Below are positions 1 to 8,485 of a DNA stretch of 64,000 nt, piece by piece. The translations under genes and the position numbers were made by a program. This DNA is from Rhizobium sp. Root1212. GTDB taxonomy: Bacteria > Pseudomonadota > Alphaproteobacteria > Rhizobiales > Rhizobiaceae. The notes beneath the pieces were generated by a model. It made no database searches and was not told the origin of the DNA. It was given only the letters and a program-made list of their open reading frames with translations. The stretch's first letter is position 1, and each line of letters opens with the position of its first letter. The DNA is taken from contig NZ_LMDA01000005.1 of the NCBI RefSeq assembly GCF_001424985.1, forward strand, positions 1 through 64,000, in the 5' to 3' direction.

Positions 1-165
1 CCTGCAGAATGCGGTCTGGTCGGCTCTTCCGAGCTGCACCTCGTCCACCGGGCTGCCAGGCGGCAGAACCAGATCGAGAATCTCGTCGCGCACAAGGTCG
101 TAGACCATCTTGGCGCCAGAGCCACGCTTGCGTTCGGGAAGGGTCGTGCTGTCGCTCTCGATCAT
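1..165 (-). CDS. GntR-family transcriptional regulator, N-terminal part (cut by window edge)
   Basis: This reading frame has 55 uninterrupted codons running off the left edge of the window. It starts at an ATG at 165 with a GAGGAT ribosome site seven bases upstream. The protein begins MIESDSTTLPERKRGSG and continues with a VYDLVRDEILDLVLPPGS segment. That is the classic first helix and turn of the GntR winged-helix domain (variants of L...I..G.l.PG). The helix-turn-helix proper lies past the edge, so subfamily and ligand cannot be told. It is transcribed divergently from the CYTH-CHAD gene, with 238 bases between them in which no other feature was recognised. The family call is fairly secure; the role is unknown. 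Confidence 0.7.
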   Translation of the reverse strand, partial: MIESDSTTLPERKRGSGAKMVYDLVRDEILDLVLPPGSPVDEVQLGRADQTAFCR

Positions 166-403
166 CGGATCATCCTCGTTGTTCCGGCAGGCCGCAGCCG
201 GAGACGACATGGGTAACCGCGCATCGCCGGCCAAGGCAAGGGGCCACATCTGTGCGACATCCATGCAACTGGCAGTTCTGCGAAAAGCGCGCTAGGCTGT
301 GGATGGCGGACGTCTTCGTCCTGTTACGCGGCCGCCTTATCTCCCGAGGGCTGGAAACTACCCCCCGCGTCCTCCCCTTTGAACCGGGACATGGAGAACA
401 CCC

Positions 404-1855
404 TTGCCGACCGAAACCGAACTGAAACTGGAACTGACCGCCGAGGCTGCCGAAACCCTCGCCGCCTCCGGCCTGCTGGGCGAACCGGCGGCCACCAGGG
501 CGTTGCGCTCCGTTTATTTCGACACGGCCGATACACGACTGAAAACGGCAGGGTTTTCCCTCAGAATCCGGACAAGCGGCAATGATCGCATCCAGACGGT
601 GAAGGCCGGCGGCCCGGCGGGCGCGCTTTTCGCCCGCGACGAGTGGGAAATGCCGGTCGCGGGCGAAACCCCCGTCATCGATTATTTGACGCCGCTGCGC
701 ACGGAATTCGCCATCGGCGCCGACGACCTCAAGCCGCAATTTTCGGTCGAGGTGATCAGGCGCATCTGGAACGTGACCGAGGGCGAAACGGTAATCGAGG
801 TGGCGCTCGACGAGGGCCTCGTCATCGCCGGCGAACGCCGCACGCCGCTCTGCGAGCTGGAGCTGGAACTGAAGGGCGGCAGCGTGCAAGGGCTGTTCGT
901 GCTGATGCGCCGGATCGCCGACATCGTTCCAGTGCGCATTGGCGTGCGCTCGAAGGCCGAGCGCGGCTATGGCCTGCGCGAGGAACTGCGGCCCGCCCTG
1001 AAATCAGAGCCGATGCGGCTCGATCGCAGCATGAGCGCCGCCTCTTCGTTCCAGGCGATCGCGGAAGCCTGCTTCCGGCATTTCCGCCTGAATGAAGACA
1101 TCTTCCTGCAAAACCGCAACGCCGAGGCGCTGCATCAGGCCCGCGTTGCCCTGCGCCGGCTCCGCTCCGCCCTTTCACTCTACCGCGCGATGCTGCCGGA
1201 TGCGCAGCCCCTGAAGGACGAGCTGAAATGGCTCGCCAACACGCTGGGCGATGCCCGCAATATCGACGTTCTGCTGGCGGAAGAGAAGGAAGGCGAACTT
1301 CACGACAGGCTGGAGGCGGCGCGCGGTGAAGCCTATGGCCGTGTCGACGAGGCCCTGCGCTCATCCCGCGCCCGGTCGCTGGCCCTCGATTTCAACGCAT
1401 GGCTCCGCTGTGGCGACTATCTGAGCCTGCCGGAAACCGAGGAGATCCGCAGCACGCCGGCAGCGGAATTCGCCTTGCAGGCCCTCGACCGCAAGCGCCG
1501 GAAACTGAAGAAGGCGGGACGAGCGCTTGCCGAAGTCGACGACGCCCAGCGCCACGAAGCCCGCAAGGCCGCCAAGAAACTGCGCTATGCCGCCGAATTC
1601 TTCGGCCCGCTCTTTGCCGGCAAGAGGGCGCAGAAACGCTACAGGAAATTCGTCGACAGAATGGAAAACCTGCAGGATCGCCTTGGGCTCCTCAACGACA
1701 TGGTCATGGCGCCGCATGTCTTCGAAGCTCTGGGGCTGGCAGATGCAGCCGGCCCCCGCAACGCCATTGACGAGGATGCCAAGGCACGGCTGATCCGCGA
1801 CGGCCAGCGCACACTCGACAAGCTGATCGATACCAAACGCTTCTGGCGCGAATAG
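404..1855 (+). CDS. CYTH-CHAD domain protein (inorganic triphosphatase-like)
   Basis: The 483-residue protein starts at TTG 404, preceded by GGAGAA at 393-398. An in-frame ATG start is absent near the conserved N-terminus. Residues 1 to about 195 form a CYTH domain, with the opening ETELKLEL signature (the ExExK-type triphosphate and metal binding strand) and paired Arg/Lys/Glu strands. Residues from about 215 to the end form an all-helical CHAD domain, with repeated His/Arg/Lys motifs such as ALHQARVALRRLRS and RHEARKAAKKLRYA. CYTH enzymes such as E. coli YgiF hydrolyse inorganic triphosphate, and CHAD domains bind polyphosphate. It is probably cytoplasmic and involved in polyphosphate or tripolyphosphate metabolism. 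Family certain, substrate inferred. Confidence 0.9.
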   Translation: MPTETELKLELTAEAAETLAASGLLGEPAATRALRSVYFDTADTRLKTAGFSLRIRTSGNDRIQTVKAGGPAGALFARDEWEMPVAGETPVIDYLTPLRTEFAIGADDLKPQFSVEVIRRIWNVTEGETVIEVALDEGLVIAGERRTPLCELELELKGGSVQGLFVLMRRIADIVPVRIGVRSKAERGYGLREELRPALKSEPMRLDRSMSAASSFQAIAEACFRHFRLNEDIFLQNRNAEALHQARVALRRLRSALSLYRAMLPDAQPLKDELKWLANTLGDARNIDVLLAEEKEGELHDRLEAARGEAYGRVDEALRSSRARSLALDFNAWLRCGDYLSLPETEEIRSTPAAEFALQALDRKRRKLKKAGRALAEVDDAQRHEARKAAKKLRYAAEFFGPLFAGKRAQKRYRKFVDRMENLQDRLGLLNDMVMAPHVFEALGLADAAGPRNAIDEDAKARLIRDGQRTLDKLIDTKRFWRE

Positions 1856-1978
1856 CCCGCCTCTACACGTCCAACCTCCAGCACCCTGTCACCGGTGGAA
1901 CACCGCCGGATGCCGTGTTGCAGCAGATTGCCGCAACGCCTGCCGCATTCGGCAAGGCAGAAGAAGCTGGAGACAGAC

Positions 1979-2440
1979 ATGAAGACATTTACCCGCGCCG
2001 CCATCTCTCCCCCACGCCATGGCACCCCGGCCATGGCCTTCGGCAACCACATCATCCGCATCGTGGCGGGCAATACCGGCGGGCGCCTCGGCATGCTCGA
2101 AGCCTTCATCGTGCCGGGCGAAGGTCCGCCGCTGCATGTGCATGAACGGGAGGACGAGTTCTTCCGCGTGCTTTCGGGCACCTTCGGCTTCTGGTGCGCC
2201 GACGATTATACCGAACTTGGCCCCGGCGGCTGCATCGCCCTGCCCCGCGGCATTCCCCACCGCTTCCAGAACATCGGCGCGACCGAGGGTCACCTGATGG
2301 CAGTCGTGACGCCGGGCGGCTTCGAGAGCTTCTTTCCGATGATCGAACTCTGCAAGCCGGAAACGCCGGCCGAGATCGCCGCCATCGCCGCCGAATTCGG
2401 CCTCACCCTTCTGCCGCCGGCCGATCGCAACGCGGCCTGA
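1979..2440 (+). CDS. Cupin-domain protein
   Basis: This is a 153-residue single-domain cupin. I chose ATG 1979 because GGAG lies seven bases upstream and the conserved fold begins shortly after; the frame is open further upstream without a ribosome site. Cupin motif 1 is present with His53, His55 and Glu59 (PPLHVHEREDEFF) and motif 2 with His94 (LPRGIPHRFQN), so a complete 3-His/1-Glu metal site is expected. Stand-alone cupins of this size are often dioxygenases, isomerases or small-molecule binders; nothing here decides which. The arylamine N-acetyltransferase gene starts 31 bases downstream on the same strand, so the two may be cotranscribed. Confidence 0.85.
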   Translation: MKTFTRAAISPPRHGTPAMAFGNHIIRIVAGNTGGRLGMLEAFIVPGEGPPLHVHEREDEFFRVLSGTFGFWCADDYTELGPGGCIALPRGIPHRFQNIGATEGHLMAVVTPGGFESFFPMIELCKPETPAEIAAIAAEFGLTLLPPADRNAA

Positions 2441-2471
2441 CCCTTCCCTCCCTCTTTTTTCGGAGAACACC

Positions 2472-3290
2472 ATGCAACTCGACAACCACCAGCTTGACCT
2501 GTACCTCAAGCGCATCGGGCAGGAACGCCCGCAAAATCTCGACTTCGCGGCCCTTGCCGCCATCCACAAGGCGCATCTGATGACCTTCACCTGGGAAGGG
2601 CTCGATGCCTTCATGGGCTGGCCCTCGTCCATCGATCCGCAACGCATCTTCGACAAAATGGTGACAGGCCGGCGCGGCGGCTGGTGCTACGAGATGAACG
2701 GACTGCTGGGTGCCGCCCTCGCCGGCCTCGGCTTTCGCGTCACCCGGCTGTGCGGCGGGGTCAACCGCGCCAAGCTCGGCGATGTCGCGATCGGCAATCA
2801 TCTGACGCTGCGCGTCGATCTTGACCGCCCCTACCTCGCCGAGGCCGGCGTGGCCGACGCCATTGTCGGGCCCGTACCGCTTGCGGTCGGCCCGATCAGC
2901 CAGCGCGGCTTCGATTTTTCGATCATGCCGACGGCGGATGGCTGGCTGCGCTTCCACAACCATGCGCTCGGCCTTGCCCCGAGCTTCGATTTCCGCCCGG
3001 ATCATCAGGACGAGGCAACACTTGCGGCATCGCAGGAATGGCTGATGCGCGACCCCGCCTCCCCCTTCACCGGCGCGCTCGCCATCGTGCGGCATACGGC
3101 GGAAGGCTATGTCGGCCTGCAGAACAACCGGCTGCGCCGGGTCACGGCCGCCGGCATCACCGAGCAGACCATCGACAGCATGGGTGCCTTTGCCGATGTG
3201 CTGGACGACGTGTTCCAGCTCGACGTGCCCCGGCATGGGCGGGTGTGGGAGCGGGTGCAGGCGGCTCTCGACCGCGACGAAGCGGCGTAA
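2472..3290 (+). CDS. nat: Arylamine N-acetyltransferase with Cys-His-Glu triad
   Basis: The 272-residue protein (ATG 2472, GGAGA six bases upstream) has the usual NAT length and motifs: RRGGWCYEMNG with catalytic Cys72, and His110 in NHLTLRVDL. NATs transfer acetyl from acetyl-CoA to arylamines, arylhydrazines or arylhydroxylamines in the cytoplasm through a Cys-His-Asp triad. At the place of the usual DVGFG aspartate this protein reads YLAEAGV, giving Glu124. A Cys-His-Glu triad has been reported as functional in at least one Bacillus NAT, so activity is still plausible. It follows the cupin gene closely and may share its transcript. Confidence 0.9.
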   Translation: MQLDNHQLDLYLKRIGQERPQNLDFAALAAIHKAHLMTFTWEGLDAFMGWPSSIDPQRIFDKMVTGRRGGWCYEMNGLLGAALAGLGFRVTRLCGGVNRAKLGDVAIGNHLTLRVDLDRPYLAEAGVADAIVGPVPLAVGPISQRGFDFSIMPTADGWLRFHNHALGLAPSFDFRPDHQDEATLAASQEWLMRDPASPFTGALAIVRHTAEGYVGLQNNRLRRVTAAGITEQTIDSMGAFADVLDDVFQLDVPRHGRVWERVQAALDRDEAA

Positions 3291-3313
3291 GAGTGGGCCA
3301 GTCTCTGGCCCGC

Positions 3314-4462
3314 TCAGGCAGAGTGGACCGGCGTCTCGTTCAGTTCGCAGACGCCGGTTCCGATCGTCATGGTGTTGCCGCGCCAGTCGATGGTGCCGCT
3401 GACCCAGCTCTTCAGCCAGATCATCGGCATCATCGCATCCCGCACCATCATGGCCGGCAGCGACAGCAGCGAAAGCCGCCAGCCCTTGGCCGCCGCCAGC
3501 GCCATCTCCGGCAGATAGATGGCAGCCGCGACCAGCCCGAGCACCGGCAGCGGCGCAACGCCCGCCAGAACCGCCGCGGCCAGCGCCAGCAGCATCGGCG
3601 GGAAGGCGCCGAGCGCGATCTCCGGCGTGAAGAAGGCCGGGAAGGTCACCCGGCGAAGACGAGCCCAGCGCGCCTGACGCGACCAGACATCCTCGACGCT
3701 GCGCCGCCCAAGCGGCTGCTCGAAGGGCGCCGAGACCAGATGCACGTGCCGGCCGATTTCGCGTACCAGCTTGGTTGCCGCCGCGTCCTCGGCGATCTCG
3801 GCATTCAACGCCTGGATACCGCCGACGGAATCAAGCATCGGCTTATGCCACAGCATGCTCTTGCCCTGCGCGAAGCCAAGACCGATGGCCTCGCCGGCAT
3901 ATTGCCAGCGCGCCTGCTGGGTGTTGAGGAACATGCATTCGACCTCGGCCCAGAAACCATCCGGCCGCGAGCCGAGCGGCGTCGAGCAGACGACGCCGCT
4001 ATCCCGGCGCCATCCGGCCAGAAGATGCTGGATGTAATCCGGCGGCATCAGCACGTTGGAATCGGCCAGCACCACCCAATCGTGCCGCGCCGCCTCCCAG
4101 CCCTTGACGCAATTGTTGAGCTTGGGATTGGCACTGATGCGGTCGTCGCCGGTGAGGATGCGCATGTCGACCCGCGGATACGCTGTGGCCACATCGTTGA
4201 TCGCCTCGATCACCGGGTCGTCGGCATCGGCGACACAGAAGAGCAACTCGTAATCCGGCCAGTTCAGCCGGAAGGCGGCTTCGAGCGTTTCGCCGGTGAA
4301 ATTCTCGATGCCGCGCACCGGCACGACGATCGAGACCGGCGGCGTACCGGCAATCTCCGGCGCCGGCGCTCCGTTTTTCTGCATGCGCCGGCCGGCAATC
4401 AGGATGCTGGCCAGATTGGCGAGGACGAGCGCTCCCGCGGCAAGCGCGAATGCCGTTTCCAT
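3314..4462 (-). CDS. Glycosyltransferase family 2, ceramide-glucosyltransferase-like
   Basis: This 382-residue membrane enzyme has an N-terminal membrane helix (about residues 5-24), a GT-A catalytic domain and two or three C-terminal membrane helices (about 285-355). The processive/ceramide glucosyltransferase signature is complete: VSIVVPVRG strand, Asp80-82 region, Asp134 in ADSN, Asp226 in AEDAAAT and the (R/Q)xxRW motif RQARW at 262-266. Homologous enzymes in rhizobia and agrobacteria transfer sugars to diacylglycerol or ceramide-type lipids, so a cytoplasmic-membrane glycolipid synthase is the likely role. It stands alone, convergent with nat. The donor sugar and lipid acceptor cannot be read from the sequence. 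Confidence 0.85.
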   Translation of the reverse strand: METAFALAAGALVLANLASILIAGRRMQKNGAPAPEIAGTPPVSIVVPVRGIENFTGETLEAAFRLNWPDYELLFCVADADDPVIEAINDVATAYPRVDMRILTGDDRISANPKLNNCVKGWEAARHDWVVLADSNVLMPPDYIQHLLAGWRRDSGVVCSTPLGSRPDGFWAEVECMFLNTQQARWQYAGEAIGLGFAQGKSMLWHKPMLDSVGGIQALNAEIAEDAAATKLVREIGRHVHLVSAPFEQPLGRRSVEDVWSRQARWARLRRVTFPAFFTPEIALGAFPPMLLALAAAVLAGVAPLPVLGLVAAAIYLPEMALAAAKGWRLSLLSLPAMMVRDAMMPMIWLKSWVSGTIDWRGNTMTIGTGVCELNETPVHSA

Positions 4463-4574
4463 ATGCGATCACTCCGTCAATTGCCCGGCCCGCGCCGATT
4501 CCGCGCGGACGTTTCATGACGAAACAAACAGCATTGTCACATGACATCGCGATGACATAAGGCAATTTCGCGGA

Positions 4575-5438
4575 TTACCGCGCGAACTTGCGCGCGCCGG
4601 CGACGCAGGCGATGACCCCGAGCGTGACCAAAAGCATCATCGAGGTCACGGCTTCGCCAAGCAGCGTCGCGGCCAGCGCCAGCCCGAAGAACGGCTGCAG
4701 CAATTGCAACTGGCCGACCGCCGCGATGCCGCCCTGGGCGAGCCCGCGATACCAGAAGACGAAGCCGATCAGCATGCTGAACAGCGAGACATAGGCGAGG
4801 CCGAGAACAGCGGGCGTGCCGACTTCGGCAAAGCTGACGGGCATGAAGGCAACCGCAGCCACGCCCATGACGGGAAGCGAAATCACCAGCGCCCATGAGA
4901 TGACCTGCCATCCGCCCAATGTGCGCGACAGCCGCGCGCCCTCGGCATAACCAAGTCCGCAGACGATCACCGCCGCCAGCATCAGCCCGTCGCCGACAGG
5001 CGATGCCGTCAGCCCCTGGGTGATGGCGAAGGCAGCTACCAGCAGACTGCCGAGCCCGGAAAACAACCAGAACAGCGGCTTCGGCCGCTCGCCGCCCCGC
5101 AGCACGCCGAACGCCGCCGTCGCCAGCGGCAGAAGCGCAATGAAGACGATGGAATGCGCTGACGTGACATGCCGAAGCGCCAGCGCCGTCAACAGCGGAA
5201 AGCCGACGACGACGCCGAGCGCCACGACGACAAGCGAAACCGTCTCGCTGCCGCTCGGCCGCTTTTCCCGAAAGATGAGAAGCAGCAACAGCGCCAGAAG
5301 CCCCGCGATCGCCGCCCGCGCCGCCGTCAAAAACACCGGATCGAAGGCGATGACCGCGACCCGTGTTGCGGGCAGCGAGCCCGAGAAGATCAGCATGCCG
5401 ATAAAACCATTGACCCATCCGGCCGTCGCGCGGTCCAT
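4575..5438 (-). CDS. EamA/DMT-family transporter
   Basis: This is a predicted 10-helix drug/metabolite transporter of 287 residues made of two EamA repeats. I prefer the ATG at 5438 (MDRATAGWVNGF), which has GGAG six bases upstream; the ATG at 5450 has its purine stretch too close. It is divergent from a MocR-type regulator, with a perfect inverted repeat between the two genes. That arrangement usually means the regulator controls the exporter. EamA proteins paired with MocR regulators often move amino acids, amines or vitamin-B6-like compounds, but the substrate here is unknown. Confidence 0.88.
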   Translation of the reverse strand: MDRATAGWVNGFIGMLIFSGSLPATRVAVIAFDPVFLTAARAAIAGLLALLLLLIFREKRPSGSETVSLVVVALGVVVGFPLLTALALRHVTSAHSIVFIALLPLATAAFGVLRGGERPKPLFWLFSGLGSLLVAAFAITQGLTASPVGDGLMLAAVIVCGLGYAEGARLSRTLGGWQVISWALVISLPVMGVAAVAFMPVSFAEVGTPAVLGLAYVSLFSMLIGFVFWYRGLAQGGIAAVGQLQLLQPFFGLALAATLLGEAVTSMMLLVTLGVIACVAGARKFAR

Positions 5439-5505
5439 GAAACACTCCATTCCTGTTTCGGCCTTTATCGGCCCGGACGGATGGTCTCGCCAGCCACAGT
5501 CTGAT

Positions 5506-5523
5506 ACAGTTTCGACAAACTGT
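5506..5523. promoter_or_regulatory. Inverted-repeat operator between EamA exporter and MocR regulator
   Basis: ACAGTTT and AAACTGT form a perfect 7+7 base inverted repeat around CGAC, placed between the divergent EamA (start 5438) and MocR (start about 5546) genes. A MocR-type protein commonly binds its own divergent promoter region. Binding here is inferred from position and symmetry only. If this site overlaps the promoter, the ATG at 5525 is too close to serve as start, which supports the later start at 5546. Confidence 0.45.
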
Positions 5524-5545
5524 TATGATAAAGGTACCAGTACGG

Positions 5546-6940
5546 ATGGATGGAACGCTCCCCCTCGGCATGACCCGCGTCGCCTTGGTGATGGCGACGA
5601 TCCGTCAGCGCATCGCCGGCCGGACGCTGACGCCGGGGGCAAAACTGCCCTCGGTCAGAAGCCTCGCGGGCACGCTGAAAGTCTCGACCTCCACCGTGGT
5701 CGAGGCCTATGAACGGCTGGTGGCGGAGGGCACGATCACCTCGCGGCCGGGCTCAGGCTTCTACGTGGCGAACCAGACGGCGCCTTTCTCGCTTGCCGAG
5801 GCCGGCCCGCGGCGTGATCGGGCGGTCGATCCCTTCTGGGTTTCGCGCCAGTCGCTGGAGGCGGAGGCCGAGGACCTGAAGCCCGGCTGCGGCTGGCTGC
5901 TGCCCTCCTGGCTTCCGCAGGACAATATCCGCAGGGCGTTGCGTAACCTCGCGCGGGCCGAAGCCTCGGCGCTCGCCGACTACGGCTCGCCGCTCGGCCT
6001 GCCGGCACTGCGGCTGCTCATCGCGCGGCGCATGGCCGAGCGCGGTATCGAGGCCTCGCCCGAGCAGATCATGCTGACCGATTCCGGCACCCAGGCGATC
6101 GATCTTCTCTGCCGGCTGCTGCTGGAGCCCGGCGATACCGTGCTGATCGACGATCCCTGCTATTTCAATTTCCAGGCGCTGCTGAGGGCGCATCGCGTCA
6201 AGATCGTCAGCGTGCCCTATACGCCGGCCGGTCCCGATACCGCCCTTTTCGCCGAGATCGCCGCCACGCATCGTCCGCGCCTCTACATCACCAATTCGGC
6301 GATCCATAACCCGACGGGCGCCACGCTCTCGCCGGTGACGGCGCACCGGGTGCTGAAGCTTGCCGAACAGTTCGGAATCACCATCATCGAGGACGATATC
6401 TTCGCCGATTTCGAGCATATGCCCGCCGCCCGCCTCGCCGCCTTCGACGGGCTCGACCGAGTGATCCATATCGGCAGTTTTTCGAAGACGCTGTCGGCTG
6501 CGGCGCGTTGCGGCTTCATCGCGGCGAGGCCGGAGTGGATCGAGGGGCTGATCGACCTGAAGATCGCCACCAGCTTCGGCAGCGGCCGGCTGACGGCCGA
6601 GCTGGTGCTCGGCGTGTTGAGCGACGGCAGCTACCGCAAGCACGTGGAGGGCCTGCGCATCCGCCTTTCCCAGATGATGGCGGATGTTTCGGCGCGGCTG
6701 AAACTTTTGGGTATAGAACCCTGGCTTCAGCCGCAGGCCGGCATGTTCCTCTGGTGCCGGCTGCCGGACGGGATCGATGCCGCCGATGTCGCCCGCGCGG
6801 CGCTGGAGCGCAATGTCGTGCTTGCGCCCGGAAACGTCTTCAGCCACTCCCAGTCCGCCACCGGCTTCATGCGCTTCAACGTCTCACAGATGCTCGAACC
6901 GCAGGTTTATGCAGTCCTGGGAGCGGCATTGAAGATTTAG
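5546..6940 (+). CDS. MocR/PdxR-type regulator (GntR winged helix fused to aminotransferase-like domain)
   Basis: The protein has about 464 residues. Residues 1 to about 70 form a GntR-type winged helix (LPSVRSLAGTLKVSTSTVVEAYERL and the SRPGSGFYV wing). From about 100 on there is a fold-type I aminotransferase domain with the PLP-lysine segment IGSFSKTLSAAARCGFIA. Such proteins sense PLP or an amino-acid/PLP adduct and activate or repress neighbouring genes. The in-frame ATG at 5525 has no ribosome site and abuts the inverted repeat, so ATG 5546 is preferred; this is not certain. The gene overlaps the convergent aldo-keto reductase gene by four bases. Confidence 0.88.
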   Translation: MDGTLPLGMTRVALVMATIRQRIAGRTLTPGAKLPSVRSLAGTLKVSTSTVVEAYERLVAEGTITSRPGSGFYVANQTAPFSLAEAGPRRDRAVDPFWVSRQSLEAEAEDLKPGCGWLLPSWLPQDNIRRALRNLARAEASALADYGSPLGLPALRLLIARRMAERGIEASPEQIMLTDSGTQAIDLLCRLLLEPGDTVLIDDPCYFNFQALLRAHRVKIVSVPYTPAGPDTALFAEIAATHRPRLYITNSAIHNPTGATLSPVTAHRVLKLAEQFGITIIEDDIFADFEHMPAARLAAFDGLDRVIHIGSFSKTLSAAARCGFIAARPEWIEGLIDLKIATSFGSGRLTAELVLGVLSDGSYRKHVEGLRIRLSQMMADVSARLKLLGIEPWLQPQAGMFLWCRLPDGIDAADVARAALERNVVLAPGNVFSHSQSATGFMRFNVSQMLEPQVYAVLGAALKI

Positions 6941-7869
6941 GGCAGAATATGCCCCGCTGCGATGAACAGGCGGTACCATTCCTCACGGGTCAGCTGAATA
7001 TCGGCACCGGGCACGATATCGGCGAGGCGGTCGGGGCTCGTCGTTCCGAGTACGGTCTGCATGTTGGCCGGGTGGCGGCCGATCCAGGCGAGCGCGATGG
7101 CCGAGGGTGAAACCGCGTATTTTTCCGCAAGTTCGTTAAGCGCCACGTTGAGGTCCGGGAAATTCTCGGTATCGCCGAGAAAGATGCTGCGGATGGGGCC
7201 GCCGCGCTGGAACGGCGACCAGGCCTGGATCGTCATGCGGTTGATGCGCGAATAGACGACCACCTCGCCGTCACGATCGATCGACTGCTCGTTGCCCGCC
7301 ATATTCGCCGCGACCCCGAAGGCGACCGACGGCGCATGGGTGACGCTGAGCTGCAGCTGGTTTGCGACGAGCGGCTGGCGCACCGCCGTCTTCAGGAGGT
7401 CGATCTGGGCCGGTGTGTGGTTCGACACGCCGAAATGGCGCACCTTGCCCGATGCCTGCAGCGCATCGAAGGCTTCCGCCACGTCTTCCGGCTCCACCAG
7501 CGCATCGGGGCGATGCAGCAGCAGAACGTCGAGATAGTCCGTCTTCAGCGCCGCAAGCGAGCCATCGACCGATTCAAGGATATGCTCCTTGGAGAAATCG
7601 AAATAACGCCGGCGGATGCCGCATTTGCTCTGCAGCACGATCGCTTCGCGCTCCGCCGCCGACAGGCGCACCGCCTCGCCGAAACGCTGCTCGCAATGAT
7701 GCGGGCTGCCGCCATAGATATCGGCATGGTCGAACATGGTGATGCCGACATCCCGCGCCTTCGTATACAGCTGGCGGATAGCGCCGTCCTCAAGCGTGCC
7801 GATGCGCATCAGCCCCAGCACCACCGAAGAGGCGGTCACGCCCGATTTTCCCAGTTCGAATGTCTTCAT
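6937..7869 (-). CDS. Aldo/keto reductase (YdhF-like)
   Basis: This 310-residue TIM-barrel oxidoreductase has the complete AKR catalytic tetrad: Asp50 and Tyr52 in HADIYGG, Lys82 in LQSKCGI and His119 in LLLHRPD. The family reduces aldehydes or ketones with NADPH in the cytoplasm. The ELGKSGVTASSVVLGLMRIG opening and the position of the motifs fit the E. coli YdhF subgroup, whose physiological substrate is poorly defined. It is convergent with the MocR gene (four-base overlap). No operon partner is evident, because the next minus-strand unit upstream is a pseudogene. Confidence 0.9.
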   Translation of the reverse strand: MKTFELGKSGVTASSVVLGLMRIGTLEDGAIRQLYTKARDVGITMFDHADIYGGSPHHCEQRFGEAVRLSAAEREAIVLQSKCGIRRRYFDFSKEHILESVDGSLAALKTDYLDVLLLHRPDALVEPEDVAEAFDALQASGKVRHFGVSNHTPAQIDLLKTAVRQPLVANQLQLSVTHAPSVAFGVAANMAGNEQSIDRDGEVVVYSRINRMTIQAWSPFQRGGPIRSIFLGDTENFPDLNVALNELAEKYAVSPSAIALAWIGRHPANMQTVLGTTSPDRLADIVPGADIQLTREEWYRLFIAAGHILP

Positions 7870-7905
7870 CTCTGTCTCTTTCTCGGTTTGGACAAGGCTA
7901 CACCG

Positions 7906-8206
7906 TCAGGCGAGCGCGGGATAGCCAAAGGTCACGGCCTGCCTTTCCAGCTCCGCCAGCCGCTTGAAGCGCAGGCCCGGCCCCTTTGCTGTTTCCATGA
8001 GGACGCGCACGCCCGCGACACGGCCCGGATCGAAGCGCAGCGATTGCCGAAGGTGACGCAATCGATCGCTGCGACATCGGCCTGCGGCTCGCGGCGGCAT
8101 CGAGCCCCAGGGCGCGCAAACGCCCGGCCAAAGCCTGCCAGAACAGCCGCGTCGCCTGCGCCACCGGCGGCGGGCTGACACACATGGCGAGACTGGCGAC
8201 AGGCAT
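7906..8206 (-). pseudogene. Remnant of PhnD-like phosphate/phosphonate-type substrate-binding protein
   Basis: Three fragments of one family can be read in order. The first, from an ATG at 8206, is MPVASLAMCVSPPP followed by a helix ending LWQAL-type residues and LRALGLD. After a switch of frame comes ADVAAIDCVTFGN. After another switch comes a tail with FDPGRVAGVRVLMETAKGPG, ending at a TGA at 7906-7908. In intact PhnD-like proteins the first and second blocks are about 150 residues apart; here they abut, so a large internal deletion plus at least one frameshift has occurred. The complete family is roughly 260-300 residues. Family assignment rests on remembered motifs. The gene is very probably dead. 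Confidence 0.6.
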
Positions 8207-8383
8207 CGGGCACAAACTCCGGCGGAACCTGCGACAATCCGTGCAGCGGGTCGCCTGAAACCGCAACAGGATTTGCCTGACCCAAAGATTTCGCCCTCGG
8301 TTCTTTACACGCTCTTTACCTCTGGCGCGCACCTTTGCCACCAAGCGCGATTGGTTTTTTGTACGCGCATTTCTCCATCTTCT

Positions 8384-8409
8384 CCCGCCCTTCCGGCGGG
8401 TTTCTTTTT
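8384..8409 (+). terminator. Rho-independent terminator (plus strand)
   Basis: CCCGCC (8384-8389) pairs with GGCGGG (8395-8400) around a five-base loop and is followed by TTTCTTTTT. No plus-strand gene precedes it: the MocR gene ends at 6940 and genes on the other strand intervene. It may therefore end a short untranslated transcript or be left over from rearrangement around the pseudogene. Confidence 0.55.
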
Positions 8410-8485
8410 GAAGCGTACCGAAATCGGGGATTCTGGCCTTTTCAGGCCTTGGAAGTCGCTCTTTACTGTAAATCGTATTCGATTT

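Noticed and set aside
3038..4519. 493-codon plus-strand frame opposite the glycosyltransferase gene
   Set aside because: It is antisense to a gene with complete GT2 motifs; composition is shadow-like.
8206..8290. Possible N-terminal extension of the PhnD-like pseudogene
   Set aside because: The frame is open, but no family residues or signal peptide are seen upstream of the ATG at 8206.
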